64,000 nucleotides of DNA from positions 61,268,200 to 61,332,199 of the forward strand of contig NC_083581.1 of assembly GCF_027579695.1 (NCBI RefSeq), read 5' to 3'. The stretch comes from Neoarius graeffei. Lineage: Eukaryota > Chordata > Actinopteri > Siluriformes > Ariidae. Below, piece after piece: positions 51,434 through 62,388 of this stretch (the stretch's first letter is position 1; each line of letters opens with the position of its first letter). Both the position numbers and the translations under genes were made by a program. Below the pieces are notes generated by a model that did not search any database, was not told the origin of the DNA, and saw only the letters and a list, made by a program, of their open reading frames with translations.

Positions 51434-52223
51434 GGCCGAATCCCATTTCACCCCTTGGACCAACCCCTTGGCCCTTCCCCTCCATTTTGCGCGTTCACGT
51501 GAAGGGGTAGGGGTATCCCAATCCCAGTTAACGCGGAGGGGTAGGGGAAGGGGTAGGGCTTCTGTACCCCTCCAAACGGAGATTTTCCTGGAGCTGACTC
51601 CGAACGAAGGGGTTTGAGTGATTTCCCACAATGCCATGCGGATTTCAGCGAGATTTCATGCGGATTTCAGAAAGATGGCGGTTCCCGCGGCGAAAGATTG
51701 TCATAAATGTATTTTCTCCATTATTTACGTGTTTTAAGTTGTTATCCAGAGGAAACACGCCGCTTGATTCGCTTTCGAGCTGAGAATGAGCAGCGATTTC
51801 TGAAATCCAAGCTGCTGCTAAAAAGCTTTGGGAGTGAGTATTGTTTTCGGTTGCTTGACTGCGTACGTTTTGTTCTGTTATTCTCGCTTTTATTGTTTAC
51901 ATGAGTGTTCTGACACCTCATTCTGTCGGATGTGGTGCACGAAGCGCCAAAGATATCCCATTCAGTGGTGTTAGTTAACAAATCACACCCTGCCAGCAGA
52001 GATTTCTGCCTCTGACTGTAGCGGCTGGTCGCAGCCAATGACGCATTTGGTCGCGTTTTGCTAACGTAAACGCTGACGGAGGTACGCGATGACGTATGCG
52101 ATCGTTGAAGGGCTATCCCAATATGTAAGGGTTGAATTTCAAGCCCTATCCCTTGTAGCTCAGTTTCAAGGGGAAGGGCCAAGGGGAAGGGGGAGGGGTA
52201 GAAATTAGAATTGGGATTGGGCC
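51434..52223 (+). mobile_element. H6 MITE, copy 2
   Basis: The ends GGCCGAATCCCATTTC and GAATTGGGATTGGGCC have AAA on both sides (51431-51433 and 52224-52226). A candidate exon at 51750-51833, between TTATCCAG and a GTGAGT donor, reads ETRRLIRFRAENEQRFLKSK LLLKSFG. It resembles the start of the Myb/SANT-like domain (a RLI.LRAEN..F pattern) of transposon-associated proteins. Confidence 0.85.
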
Positions 52224-52377
52224 AAAATGTGGTACACTTTGGATGGGGAAAAAGTTTAATCGTTTTTGATGCTCACAATTATACCGCGCAGGCTCCGAAT
52301 CCACCGGTTGCTAGACACACGCGTGCTTGGCAACCACTCAGTGCCTGATCTGTTGATGGAGGGTAGTCCGAGCCACA

Positions 52378-52660
52378 ATGGGTAAATGTAAATTTAACGA
52401 TAACTGGCTGCAAGATGCAAAATACTCGTGGTGGCTGAAAGCTGTACCCAAAGATGCCAACGAGGCATGCTGTGTAGCATGCTGTAAGACTTTTTTTTTT
52501 TTTTTTAAGTTGGGCACAATGGGGATAAGAGCGGTGGACTCTCATATGAAGAGCGCCAAGCACGTTGCTTTTGCTAAAGGCCGCGAGTTTCAGCCTCAAA
52601 TATCCGACTTCAGCGCTGCCACCACTAACGGTCGTGGAGAAGAGGATAGATCTGCAAGAT
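52378..52660 (+). pseudogene. BED-type zinc finger exon of a hAT transposase
   Basis: The ATG-started exon ends at AAGAT|GTAAGA (phase 1). It reads MGKCKFNDNWLQDAKYSWWL, KAVPKDANEACCVACCKTF, KLGTMGIRAVDSHMKSAKH. The C-x2-C and H-x5-H zinc ligands and the K-x-F-n-x-x-W start are typical of fish hAT transposase N-termini. A run of 16 T (52491-52506) adds about five residues (FFFFF) after the second Cys pair, in frame. The downstream catalytic exons were not found, as nested elements follow. Confidence 0.7.
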
Positions 52661-52962
52661 GTAAGAGAATATTGTGTGTGTGAGAGAGAGAGAATATATT
52701 CTATTGCGTGCATGTGAGAGAATAGTATTGTTTGTGTGTGGGTATCGTTCCAAGTGTTTTAAGAAGTGCAAGTGAGCACGCCTTTCAAGTGAGTGAGCCG
52801 AAGTTTCAGGTGTATGTGCATTCACATTGTTTAACTGTTGTTTTCTGCATTGTTGTTTGACCAAAGATGGAATTGAACAATTCTGCTTACAATGTGACTC
52901 CCCAAGCAGAGAAAATAATAATTTTTAAAAACTGTTGCATTGGATTCTGTGTGTGTGACTTC

Positions 52963-53689
52963 CACTACGTTCACACTGCAAGGCTTAATGCTCAATTCCG
53001 ATTTTTTTGTGAAATCCAATTTTTTTTTGTGAGGTCGTTCACATTAACAAATATATGCGACTTGTATGTGATCCTCAGTATGAACGAAAAGCGACCTAAA
53101 AGTGTTCCGCATGCGCATTGCAAGATACGACGACGTCACACGCAGTGAGCATGGCCAGTGTTTACAGAAGTAACCTAAAGTTTCCTGTGTATGACAGTAG
53201 TCAGCATGGAGTACCTGGCGATGATGCAGTTGTTGTTGTGACGGAGCCAGAACATGCACAATAGCCTGATGTTAAGGAGGAGGTTGAGAAGGAAGAGGGC
53301 AAGGGTTTTGGCTCAGGCGTTCTGCGGGGTAGTGACTGCAACCTCCGTTCAAAGGAACGTGTGAGTGCGGAGTCGCATTGATGTCATGCGCCATGTTGTT
53401 GTAACTTTTTTTGAGAGACCCGCTGCCTACTTCAGCGCAGAATAGTGACGTTTGTGGCTTGTTGATGACGTGTAAGTCGGATGAATGCGACCTGGCGGTT
53501 CAGACTGAAGTCGCATATGAAAAGATCGGATAGGAATCGGAATTAGGACCACATATCCAAACGGCCTGGGTCGGATTTGAAAAAATCGGATCTGTGTCGT
53601 TCATATTGTCAATAAAAGATCGGATACAGGTCACACATGGGCGAAAAAATGGGATTTGAGTCACTTCAGCCTGCAGTGTGAACGTAGTG
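52963..53689 (+). mobile_element. Harbinger-like MITE (family H7) with transposase start
   Basis: The ends CACTACGTTCACACTGCA and TGCAGTGTGAACGTAGTG are inverted repeats flanked by TTC (52960-52962 and 53690-53692). At 53206 an ATG frame reads MEYLAMMQLLL, stop, RSQNMHNSLMLRRRLRRKRA RVLAQAFCG. It has the Leu-rich then Arg-rich start of fish Harbinger transposases. The stop is TGA where CGA would give Arg. Confidence 0.8.
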
Positions 53690-53944
53690 TTCGTTCACAT
53701 TTTCACATTGTTACATTGGATTCAAACGTTGTGACTGCATTCTGATTGTCATATAAGTAAGCGTACCCATTAAGCCCACCAAAATCTAAATTTCTTTATT
53801 TTTCATCCATATTCACACAATGTTTTAGTGAAATGATTTGCTAAATAGTAAGATTTACCTCTCATCTCAATGCTTATTGATGAGTTGATGTGAATTTCAA
53901 AATACACGATTAAGATATTTTAGTAAAAAAGTCAAATGTCTGGC

Positions 53945-53981
53945 TGGGCTTAAAGGGTACCATCGGTACCCTTTAAGCCCA
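53945..53981. repeat. Perfect 17-bp palindrome around KpnI-like GGTACC sites
   Basis: TGGGCTTAAAGGGTACC, ATC, GGTACCCTTTAAGCCCA: two perfect 17-bp arms with a 3-nt spacer. The arms are the same motif found at both ends of the surrounding element. Confidence 0.95.
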
Positions 53982-53994
53982 CTTGTGTTCCTAA

Positions 53995-54669
53995 TGCCGC
54001 TTTTCCACTACAAACGCGGCTGAGTCGGGCTGAGCCGTGCCGTGCTGAGTCGAGCTGAGCGGGGCTGTTGGAGTTGCATTTCGACTACAACCGTGCTGAA
54101 CCGTGCTGGCTGGAAGTGGGTGGACACATTGGGTGGAGTTAGCGAAAGTGAGTGGACGTCACGTGATGTCGTTAAGCAGCGCAAACAGTGACATCAGTGA
54201 GCTTTTAAGCGGTAGTCTCACAACCCGAATAGTAAACAATAAACATGGAGGACATGGAGTCGTTAGTGTTGCTGGTCTTGGTGCTGTGGCTTGTTGTCAC
54301 CGACAACACCAACAGATACTGGCAAGAGCGTATAGATGAGGCGAGGCGCATAAGGCTTCATAATTCTCGTAATTCTCCTTCTTCCGGGTTTACGGTGTTT
54401 ACAGATCCCAGCGTGCTCGCGGGGCGTGTGTGGGCATGTGAGGACACTCCTCCTCACCAATCAGTGCACAGGGGAGTGTCTGCTCACGCCCCTAGCCTCA
54501 CTCGGCACGGTTTGGCTCGCTTCAGCCCCACTCCAAAACCGTGCGAGTTTTAGGGGCTAAGCAGGGCTGAAGCGAGCTGAGTCGTGCTGTTTTTTGGTAG
54601 TCGAAACGCGAGCCGTGTCGGGCTGAAGTGAGCTGAAGTGAGCTGAAAAAGGGTAGTGGAAAAGGGCCA
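53995..54669 (+). mobile_element. Harbinger-like MITE (family H3), copy 1
   Basis: The ends TGCCGCTTTTCCACTAC and GTAGTGGAAAAGGGCCA are inverted with TAA at 53992-53994 and 54670-54672. The terminal regions consist of GAGCCGTG/GGGCTGA words. At 54245 a frame starts MEDMESLVLLVLVLWLVVTD NTNRYWQERIDEARR, like a Harbinger transposase N-terminus. Confidence 0.85.
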
Positions 54670-54870
54670 TAATAAGCCCACTTCAACATATTTCATAGAA
54701 TAATGTTGTTTAATGAAATATAAATATATCAGTACATGAAATAACAATGAAAGTGTGCTGTAAACATTCTTTTTCATAAATATGACCATCTGATCAACTG
54801 ACAAACATGACAAAACAACACAGAACAATGAATCATTTCATCTAATTTTGTTTCATTTCAGGCAAGCGGA

Positions 54871-55176
54871 TCAGCGAGCGGATTTGATCGTCTTAAGTTT
54901 TTGTTTGTATACATTTTCCACCTCAGTGTAGTTGCTGAGGTAGAATGGGCCAGCTCCCACTAGGTTTGCCTTGCACAGTATGAACTTTTTTTCCACATCT
55001 TCAACCTTGTCCCTTGAAGGGAGATGGTGCGTGTTGTTTGGACCCCGGTCAAGAAATTTCATGACGCAAGACGTCTCACCCTCTGGTGGCGTGGACTCAT
55101 TGAGGACTCGCGCTATATAATATTTCGCAGGCTTGGTAAAAAGCACTGCGTAGTAAGTGTCTCTCTCTATAGTCAA
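54871..55176 (-). pseudogene. Unrecognised domain frame in the GTACC/TTTAAGCCCAC element
   Basis: The frame contains TIERDTYYAVLFTKPAKYYI, ARVLNESTPPEGETSCVMKF, LDRGPNNTHHLPSRDKVEDV, KKFILCKANLVGAGPFYLSN. It ends in a basic tail KQKLKTIKSAR and stop. Composition and periodicity look like a real domain (a small beta-rich fold ending in PFYL). It is open upstream to about 55250 without an ATG, so it may be a last exon. The family was not identified. The plausible origin is the mobile element around it. Confidence 0.45.
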
Positions 55177-56110
55177 CTCGAGATGAGCACTCTGGCATTC
55201 ATCCTTCTTGTTCTGGTCAGCTCCTTTTGTTTCTTTCCCTTGTTTGTTGTTGTTGTTTCTTCATTTCCGTTGTATTCAATCTTTCTAATGCCTGTTCGGA
55301 CGCGAGAGCCTCTCCATATTTCAATGGGTGGTACCATTTAAGCCCACCTGTACAAAAGGCTAATTTATGTAAACACACAACTAAACAGGGCCTTTTATGA
55401 TACATATATTCAAATATCAATGTTAAACAAATCATAAAATGGTCACTTTCTATCTAACAACTTTAACTGTTCTGCTGGAGAAGGATTAGCAACACTAGCA
55501 GGTTTTTTTGAGAGGTTAGCTACTTTTGCAAGCTCACAAAACTCATCTTTTCATTAAAAGAGAAAATATATAATATTTAAGAAAACAACATCGTTTTTTT
55601 CAATAAAAATCAGCACATTTGCCTCTTATTTGACATAATATCAATATACTTACCAAAGATGTAGCTGAAAAGTGTTGAAAATTGGGGATTTCTAACAGGT
55701 TGCAAAAGTGCAAAGTTTTTCTGTGTCTTCTCGTCAGTTGTCCTGGGACTGTATACACATGGGCGGGGCTAATTCAACCATACAAAATGTTATTGGTATG
55801 CAATAAAAAACACTTCGTAAAGAACAAATTATTTAATTGAATGAAGTAACTTTTGGCAAAAAAAAAAGTTTTCCTTTTTAGTAATTTGACCTCAAAGTTG
55901 AAAGTGGGCTTAAATGGTACATGGGGTTATCGGGTACGCTCGCCAATCCTTATATTGCGTTCTGAGTGTGTGAATGCCTGTCAAGGAAAAGAAATGAAGT
56001 ACTTCTACTAGAATAGTGTTTTCTGGTGAATGTTTACAAGAACAATAAGTTACATTATAGTTTTTTTTTTTTTTTTCAAAAGAGTACGTTTTTGTGTGAC
56101 GTTAGATTTG

Positions 56111-56893
56111 GGCCGAATCCCATTTCACCCCTTGGACCAACCCCTTGGCCCTTCCCCTCCATTTTGCGCGTTCACGTGAAGGGGTAGGGGTATCCCAATC
56201 CCAGTTAACGCGGAGGGGTAGGGGAAGGGGTAGGGCTTCTGTACCCCTCCAAACGGAGATTTTCCTGGAGCTGACTCCGAACGAAGGGGTTTGAGTGATT
56301 TCCCACAATGCCATGCGGATTTCAGCGAGATTTCATGCGGATTTCAGAAAGATGGCGGTTCCCGCGGCGAAAGATTGTCATAAATGTATTTTCTCCATTA
56401 TTTACGTGTTTTAAGTTGTTATCCAGAGGAAACGCGCCGCTTGATTCGCTTTCGAGTTGAGAATGAGCAGCGATTTCTGAAATCCAAGCTGCTGCTAAAA
56501 AGCTTTGGGAGTGAGTATTGTTTTCGGTTGCTTGACTGCGTACGTTTTGTTCTGTTATTCTCGCTTTTATCGTTTACATGAGTGTTCTGACACCTCATTC
56601 TGTCGGATGTGGTGCACGAAGCGCCAAAGATATCCCATTCAGTGGTGTTAGTTAACAAATCACACCCTGCCAGCAGAGATTTCTGGCTCTGACTGTAGCG
56701 GCTGGTCGCAGCCAATGACGCATTTGGTCGCGTTTTGCTAACGTAAACGCTGACGGAGGTACGCAATGACGTATGCGATCGTTGAAGGGCTATCCCAATA
56801 TGTAAGGGTTGAATTTCAAGCCCTATCCCTTGTAGCTCAGTTTCAAGGGGGAGGGGAAGGGGTAGGGGTAGAAATTAGAATTGGGATTGGGCC
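56111..56893 (+). mobile_element. H6 MITE, copy 3
   Basis: TTG at 56108-56110 and 56894-56896. It has the same orientation as copy 2 and differs by only a few substitutions and one indel near the right end (TCAAGGGGGAGGGGAAGG). It inserted near the right end of the hAT-like element, mirroring copy 2 near its left end. Confidence 0.88.
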
Positions 56894-56977
56894 TTGGTCT
56901 TAATTTTTTTTGGAACATGGTATGAAAAAGTCTTAAAAAGTCTTAAATTTAACTTGGACAAACCTGTAGACACCCTG

Positions 56978-57452
56978 AGTATACAAGACTTGGCCTCAGT
57001 GGACCTCAAAATAGAAGTTGCTGCCTGAAATATTGGGCTACTTGAGCTCCAAAGCACCGACCGATCTGGTGCTTCTGGGTGCAAAACTGCCGTCAGAGCG
57101 CCCACCGGTTTCCCCCACCCTTTCATTCATACAGCTCTACAAACCAATCACAGTGGAGGTGAGCAGGCAGAACCGATGCGTCAGATTTGGAGAGCGACCG
57201 TTCTGATCTTCCAGTTGGCTCCTGCCTATTCCAAGCGCACTTTTAGTACTCCAGAGGTGTTGAAAGCCTGTTCGGATGGGAGTGTAAGTGGGCTTTTAGG
57301 GAGAAAGCAACATAGCGGAAGCAGCACACTGTATGTTCATTACACTGTGTCGATTATGAGGGAGAGTGGAGTTTTATTTTTTGTGCTTTGTTGTATGGTT
57401 TAATAAATATAACGTGAAGAGATTTGTACTAAGCACCAGACTGCATTAAAAG
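56978..57452 (+). other. Intron; possible 24-nt microexon
   Basis: CCACCCTTTCATTCATACAG precedes CTCTACAAACCAATCACAGT GGAG, then GTGAGC. The 24-nt segment at 57135-57158 would encode LYKPITVE in the phase left by the exon at 40111-40183. The splice signals are good, but there is no other support. Confidence 0.2.
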
Positions 57453-57810
57453 AAGAAAGCAAGCACAACTTTATTCTTCACACACTTGTGAAATTTCCTC
57501 TCTGCATTTAAGCCATCTGAAGCTGTGAACACACACGCGAGCAATGAGCGCGCACACACATACCCAGAGCAGTGGGCAGCCATGCTAACAGCGCCCGGGG
57601 AGCAGTTGGGTGCCTCGCTCAAGGGCACCTCAGCCCAAGGTCGTCTCATATTAACCTAACCTGCATGTCTTTGGATTGTGGGGGAAACCGGAGCACCCAG
57701 AGAGAACATGCAAACTCCGCACAGAAAGGCCCTCGCCAGCTGCTGGGCTCGAACCCAGAACCTTCTTGCTGTGAGGCGACCGTGCTAACCGCTACACCAC
57801 CGTGCCGCCA
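57453..57810 (-). mobile_element. Type-2 SINE
   Basis: Minus-strand copy from the tail GCACAACTTTATTCTTCACA to the head ACACCACCGTGCCGCC, without a MITE. Confidence 0.87.
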
Positions 57811-58221
57811 CAATAATAGCGTATATGATCTCACACAATGTTTGATGAAATCTTATTGAATTAACAACGTCGTAACTGTGACACAACTTTTACAAAGATT
57901 TAATTCGGAGCCAGTGCGGATTCTGCTGCAGTAGCGCTACAGCTCTCCTGTTAACCAGCTCAGTGCGATGACTCACTCTTTATGACTGAGCAGTGATTAG
58001 TGACGTGCTGCACACATCGGTTTAAATGGTGCTGATAAATCTGCTTCCCCAATGGTCTTTCCTCTTGTTTGAGAGGCATGTGAAATTTCTTTATGACTGA
58101 GCAGTCATAAAGCCCCGAGTGTTTCCCCTGAGTTTCTCGGGTGGGTGCTGGATGAGGATGGTCACCTGCAGGCCCCTGTCCTGCGGCTCCTGTCACATAG
58201 CATTTGGACCTGAACAAACAG
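57811..58221 (+). other. No gene recognised
   Basis: Contains a small hairpin, CTTTATGACT-GAGC-AGTCATAAAG, at about 58089-58112, and a second TTTATGACTGAGCAGTGATT at 57979. Confidence 0.4.
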
Positions 58222-58637
58222 TTAAAGGGGAACTGAAGTCATTTTTAAACTTGCTTTATTTCTTAATTAACGTGTTATTCAATTACATTTTCGGTTTTAT
58301 TAACCTTATGTCGTGACTCGTATTGGCATATTATATTACACTTATCAGCCTTTTCGGTTTTTAGCCATGTTGAATGTAGTTCGTTTGGTCCACGGCAGGC
58401 ATCGCTTATCCGCGCGATCTTCACTAGACTTGTGCGAGACTTCAAACGTGAAGTGTCAGCGCTGCCATTTTGAAAACTGTTTACACAGCGGTCAGATCGC
58501 CAGATCATTCCGATTTTAGATTAATTTCAAGATTTGCCAGCTTCATCAGTGATGGACTGTCAGTCCTGCGCGCTGTGGCGCGTGCACCTGAAGGCGTGCT
58601 GTGAACAAAGCACACCTGAGCTCAATTAAGGAACTAT

Positions 58638-59299
58638 TGCCGCTTTTCCACTACCAACGCGGCTGAGCCGTGCCGTGTTGAGTCGGGCTGAGTCGAGCCG
58701 AGTGGGGTTGTTGGAGTTGCATTTCGACTACAACCGCGCTGAACCGTGCTGGCTGGAAGTGGGTGGACACATTGGGTGGAGTTAGCGAAAGTGGGTGGAC
58801 GTCACGTGATGTCGTTTGGTGGCGCAAACAGTGACATCAGTGACCTTTTAAGCGGTAGTCTCACAACCCGGATAGTAAACAATAAACATGGAGGACATGG
58901 AGTCGTTAGTGTTGCTGGTCTTGGTGCTGTGGCTTGTTGTCACCGACAACACCAACAGATACTGGCAAGAGCGTATAGATGAGGCGAGGCGCATAAGGCT
59001 TCATAATTCTCGTAATTCGTAACTCTCCTTCCGGGTTTACGGTGTTTACAGATCCCAGCGTGCTCGCGGGGCGTGTGTGGGCATGTGAGACACTCCTCAC
59101 CAATCAGCGCACAGGGGAGTGTCTGCTCACGCCCCTAGCCTCACTCAGCTCGGTTTGGCTCACTTCAGCCCCACTCCAAAACCGTGCGAGTTTTGGGTGC
59201 TAAGCAGGGCTGAAGCGAGCTGAGTCGTGCTGTTTTTGGATAGTCGAAACGCGAGCCGTGTCGGGCTGAAGTGAGCTGAAAAAGGGTAGTGGAAAAGTG
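58638..59299 (+). mobile_element. Harbinger-like MITE (family H3), copy 2
   Basis: Closely similar to 53995-54669, with the MEDMESLVLLVLVLWLVVTD frame starting at 58888. The right end reads GTAGTGGAAAAGTG, so a clean 3-bp duplication is not visible. Confidence 0.8.
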
Positions 59300-59838
59300 T
59301 TTGCCTATTTAAGGACTGTGCTGATGCATTTGCATCGCGAAGTATTACGGTACACATTACTGAGCCTTTCTACCCATTGTCTTGATTTCCTGTTTCACGA
59401 TCCTTGTGCCTGTTTCTCATTCTTGTCCTCACTTAGCCTTTGATGTCCTGTTTGCGCCTCGACTGACCCTTTTGCCTGTATTCTCGTTTTTGATCTAGCC
59501 TGCCATTTTGGATTGTTTGCCCATATTCTCACTGTATGTATATACAGACCCTTTCCAAAAAATTAGAATATCAGGGAAAAGTTGTTTAATTTCCATAATT
59601 CCATTCAAAAAGTTAAACTTTCATAGATTATAGATTCAGGGCGCACAATTTAAACGATTTCAAGTATTTATTTGTTTATTTTTACATAATTTGTGCTTCC
59701 AGCTCATAAAACCCACGAAAACAGGAATTCAAAAAATTAGAATACTGTGAACAAATCACCATTTACTTCTCAGTTTTTGCAGAAAAAAAGAAATTAGGAT
59801 CAAATCAATCAAAATATGATACTTTTCAAAACGATATG

Positions 59839-62351
59839 TCAAAGGGTTGGGAATCCCTTTGCCTTAATCACTGCCTCGATGCGACGTGGCATTGAGGCAA
59901 TCAGCCTGTGGCATTGCCTGGGAGTTATGGAAGCCCAGATTTCCTTGATGCTTGCTGTCAGCTCTTCTTTGTTGTTGTGTCTGGTGCCCCTCATTTTCCT
60001 CTTGAGAATACCCCATAGATTCTCAATGGGGTTTAGGTCCGGCGAGTTGGCTGGCCAGTCAAGCACTGTGATGGCATGGGCATCAAACCAGGTTTTGGTG
60101 CTTCTGGCGGTATGGGCAGGGGCCAGGTCCTTCTGGAAGATGAAATCTGCATCTCCATACAGATCATCAGCAGAAGGAATCATGAAGTCTTCTAAAACAT
60201 TCTGGTAGACTGTTGCGGTGACCTTGGATTTAAGAAAGCAGAGTTTACCAACACCTGCACCGGACATTGCACCCCAAATCATGACTGACTGTGGATATTT
60301 CACACTGGACCTCAAGCAGCTTGGGTTCTGTTCCTCACCCGTCTTCCTCCAAACCCTTGGACCTTGATTCCCGAATGAAAGGCACACTTTACTTTCATCG
60401 GAAAAGAGGCCCTTGGACCACTGGCCAACAGTCCAGTCCTCCTTCTCCTTGGCCCAGTTGAGACGCTTCCTTCGTTGGCTCAGGTTCAGAAGTGGCTTGA
60501 CCCGAGGAACCCGACAGTTGTAGCCCATCTCCTGGATGTGTCTGAATGTGGTGGTTTTTGAAGCAGGGCTCGACATTGCTTGTCCGGGACAAGTGATCCT
60601 TTATGTCGGACAAGTTCATCGTCTCAGTTACTTGTCCAATCGGACAAGTGCCAAAATACGCCGATATTCGGGTTACATATCAAATTTATCAGTTTATTCA
60701 CATGATTTCCGAAGCATCTCACTCGACATATTGTTTTGATGAATCGCCGGATGTTTCTCTTCAGAAAGACTGATGTGCACATGCGCAATATTCCGCTTGC
60801 GAAACCGGCCAATACCGCTTCGTGTATTTGAGCTGAAAAGTAAACGGTCGTTTACCAGACCGTCCAGGATTTCGCGATGTTGCGATTTGCAACTTCAACG
60901 CAAATTCAACCAATCCATGCGAATTCAGGGCGGTGTTGCAATTATATCCAATCACTGCAACTTTCCCGCAAATTTGACCAATCATTGGCGTCGTCTTGAG
61001 GTGACGTCGACAAACTACCTGCCGCCTTACTTCCGTGTTTCTGTTCAAGAAAAGCAGCATGTGCGAGTCAGTGTTTATATAGGCTTAAATTCTGTTACTG
61101 AAAGTGTTATGTTTGCAGTGAAGGACTGTGCGCACTTTATTTTTTACTTAATACAAGAAATTAACGGATGCCAACATTTTTGCCAAAATGGTATTTTATT
61201 TTCCATTGTTTAGGCAGCTTCAGCATCATACTGTGAGATTCTGTTTTTTTTTTTCTTCTATGAAGCCTGAGCCATTTATTTTATTAGTTTATAATTATTG
61301 TTTAATTTAGTCTTCAGGAGAGACTGCCTGCACACGGTACTAGTATTAATAGGTTTTTTTTCTTACATGAAAGCTGAGGTATTTATATTATATTTTAAGG
61401 TAACTTCATGTTGTGCTGTGAGGTTCTATGCACGTTAACTTTTAAACCAACAGGTGCATTTGGATAAGTAAAGCCTGTTTTTCTGCATTTTTGTAGTCCT
61501 GGTAATCTTTTATATTGGTAAAGTTGTTTATAGGACCATTTCTCAGTTTTTTTTTTTTTTTTTTTGTTTTTTTTTTTAAATCAATAGTTTTTCAGTAATA
61601 ACTTATCGCTCAATTTTAATCACAAAAAGAGAAAATCGCAACAATTTCTCGCCACTTTCACTTCCTCCCGCAATGTAATCGCAACAAAAACCTAAACACC
61701 GCAACTTTCATCGCAACCATTAAATACCATACAGGAGCCACAATGAATGAATAGACAACAATGAATCAGTGGAGGATATATATTCAAAGTTAATGATTTA
61801 AAAATGAAAATATACTGTATAATTTTTCTGGTTTTCAATTTCTCTTAAATAAATTAATGATTGATGGAGTCCAATTTTTTTCTGCAGTGAATAGATTGTG
61901 TTAAAGTAATTCTGGTGAAATTAGTTTATTACAAATAGTTTATTTGGTTTTTTTTTTTTTCTCAAATTTTTCTTCGGACAAGTCAACTTCACATTCGGAC
62001 AAGTAAATTTCCTTTCAACTTGCCCGACAGGACAAGTGGTTTCAAAAGTTAATGTAGAGCCCTGTGAAGCTGTGACTCCCGCCTCATTCGACTCTTTCTG
62101 GATCTCTGCCAGATTCTTGAATCTTATCTGTTTGATAATCCGCTGAAGCCCACGGTCATCTCTTTTGCTGGCGCATCTTCTCCTGCCACATTTTGCCCTT
62201 CCACTAGACTTTCCACTGATATGCTTGGACACAGCAGTCTGTGAACAGCCAGCTCCTTAGCTATGAACTTTTGTGGCTTACCCATCCTATGGAGGGTATC
62301 AATGATGGTCTTCTGGCCAGTTGTCAAGTCTGCAGTCTTCCGCATATTGAA
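59839..62351 (-). pseudogene. Tc1-family transposase interrupted by another transposon
   Basis: The N-terminal half (62065-62351) starts MRKTADLTTGQKTIIDTLHR with a helix-turn-helix. It shifts frame after FIAKELAVH and continues SKHISGKSSGRAKCGRRRCA and NLAEIQKESNEAGVTAS. The C-terminal half (59839-60568) resumes KTTTFRHIQEMGYNCRVPRV. The DD34E catalytic motifs are LFSDESKVCLSFG, FQKDLAPAHTA (Asp kept) and WPANSPDLNPIENLWG. It ends KAKGFPTL and stop. The break between the halves is exactly the 1.5-kb insertion. This is a different Tc1 family from copies A and B. Confidence 0.9.
60564..62064. mobile_element. CAGGG-ended transposon with CGGACAAGT subterminal repeats
   Basis: The ends CAGGGCTCGACATT and AATGTAGAGCCCTG are inverted repeats flanked by a 5-bp TGAAG duplication (60559-60563 and 62065-62069). 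Within about 90 bp of each end the word CGGACAAGT, or its complement or close variants, occurs about seven times in total. The interior is AT-rich and non-coding as far as seen. End sequence and duplication length resemble the element at 51283-56977. Confidence 0.8.
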
Positions 62352-62388
62352 CCGAACTGAGACAATTGAACCAAACTGAAGCAATTTA

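Larger units (their letters stand above)
53758..55938 (-). mobile_element. Unclassified element with repeated GTACCNTTTAAGCCCAC motifs
   Basis: The left end AGCGTACCCATTAAGCCCAC and the right end GTGGGCTTAAATGGTACATG ... GGGTACGCT are inverted. The motif TTAAGCCCAC recurs at 53769, in a palindrome at 53945-53981, at about 54674, 55337 and inverted at 55905. No target duplication was recognised. A 101-codon minus-strand frame at 54871-55176 is its only coding remnant. Confidence 0.5.
51283..56977 (+). mobile_element. hAT-like element with 5-bp duplication, heavily nested
   Basis: The left end CAGGTTGGCCGCGGGTCC and the right end CTGTAGACACCCTG are diverged inverted repeats, each followed inward by several AAGTCTTAAATTT words. 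AGTAT flanks both sides (51278-51282 and 56978-56982). A transposase first exon (52378-52660) lies inside. Nested: H6 copies 2 and 3, the MITE 52963-53689 and the unit 53758-55938. The missing catalytic domain makes it non-functional. Confidence 0.6.
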
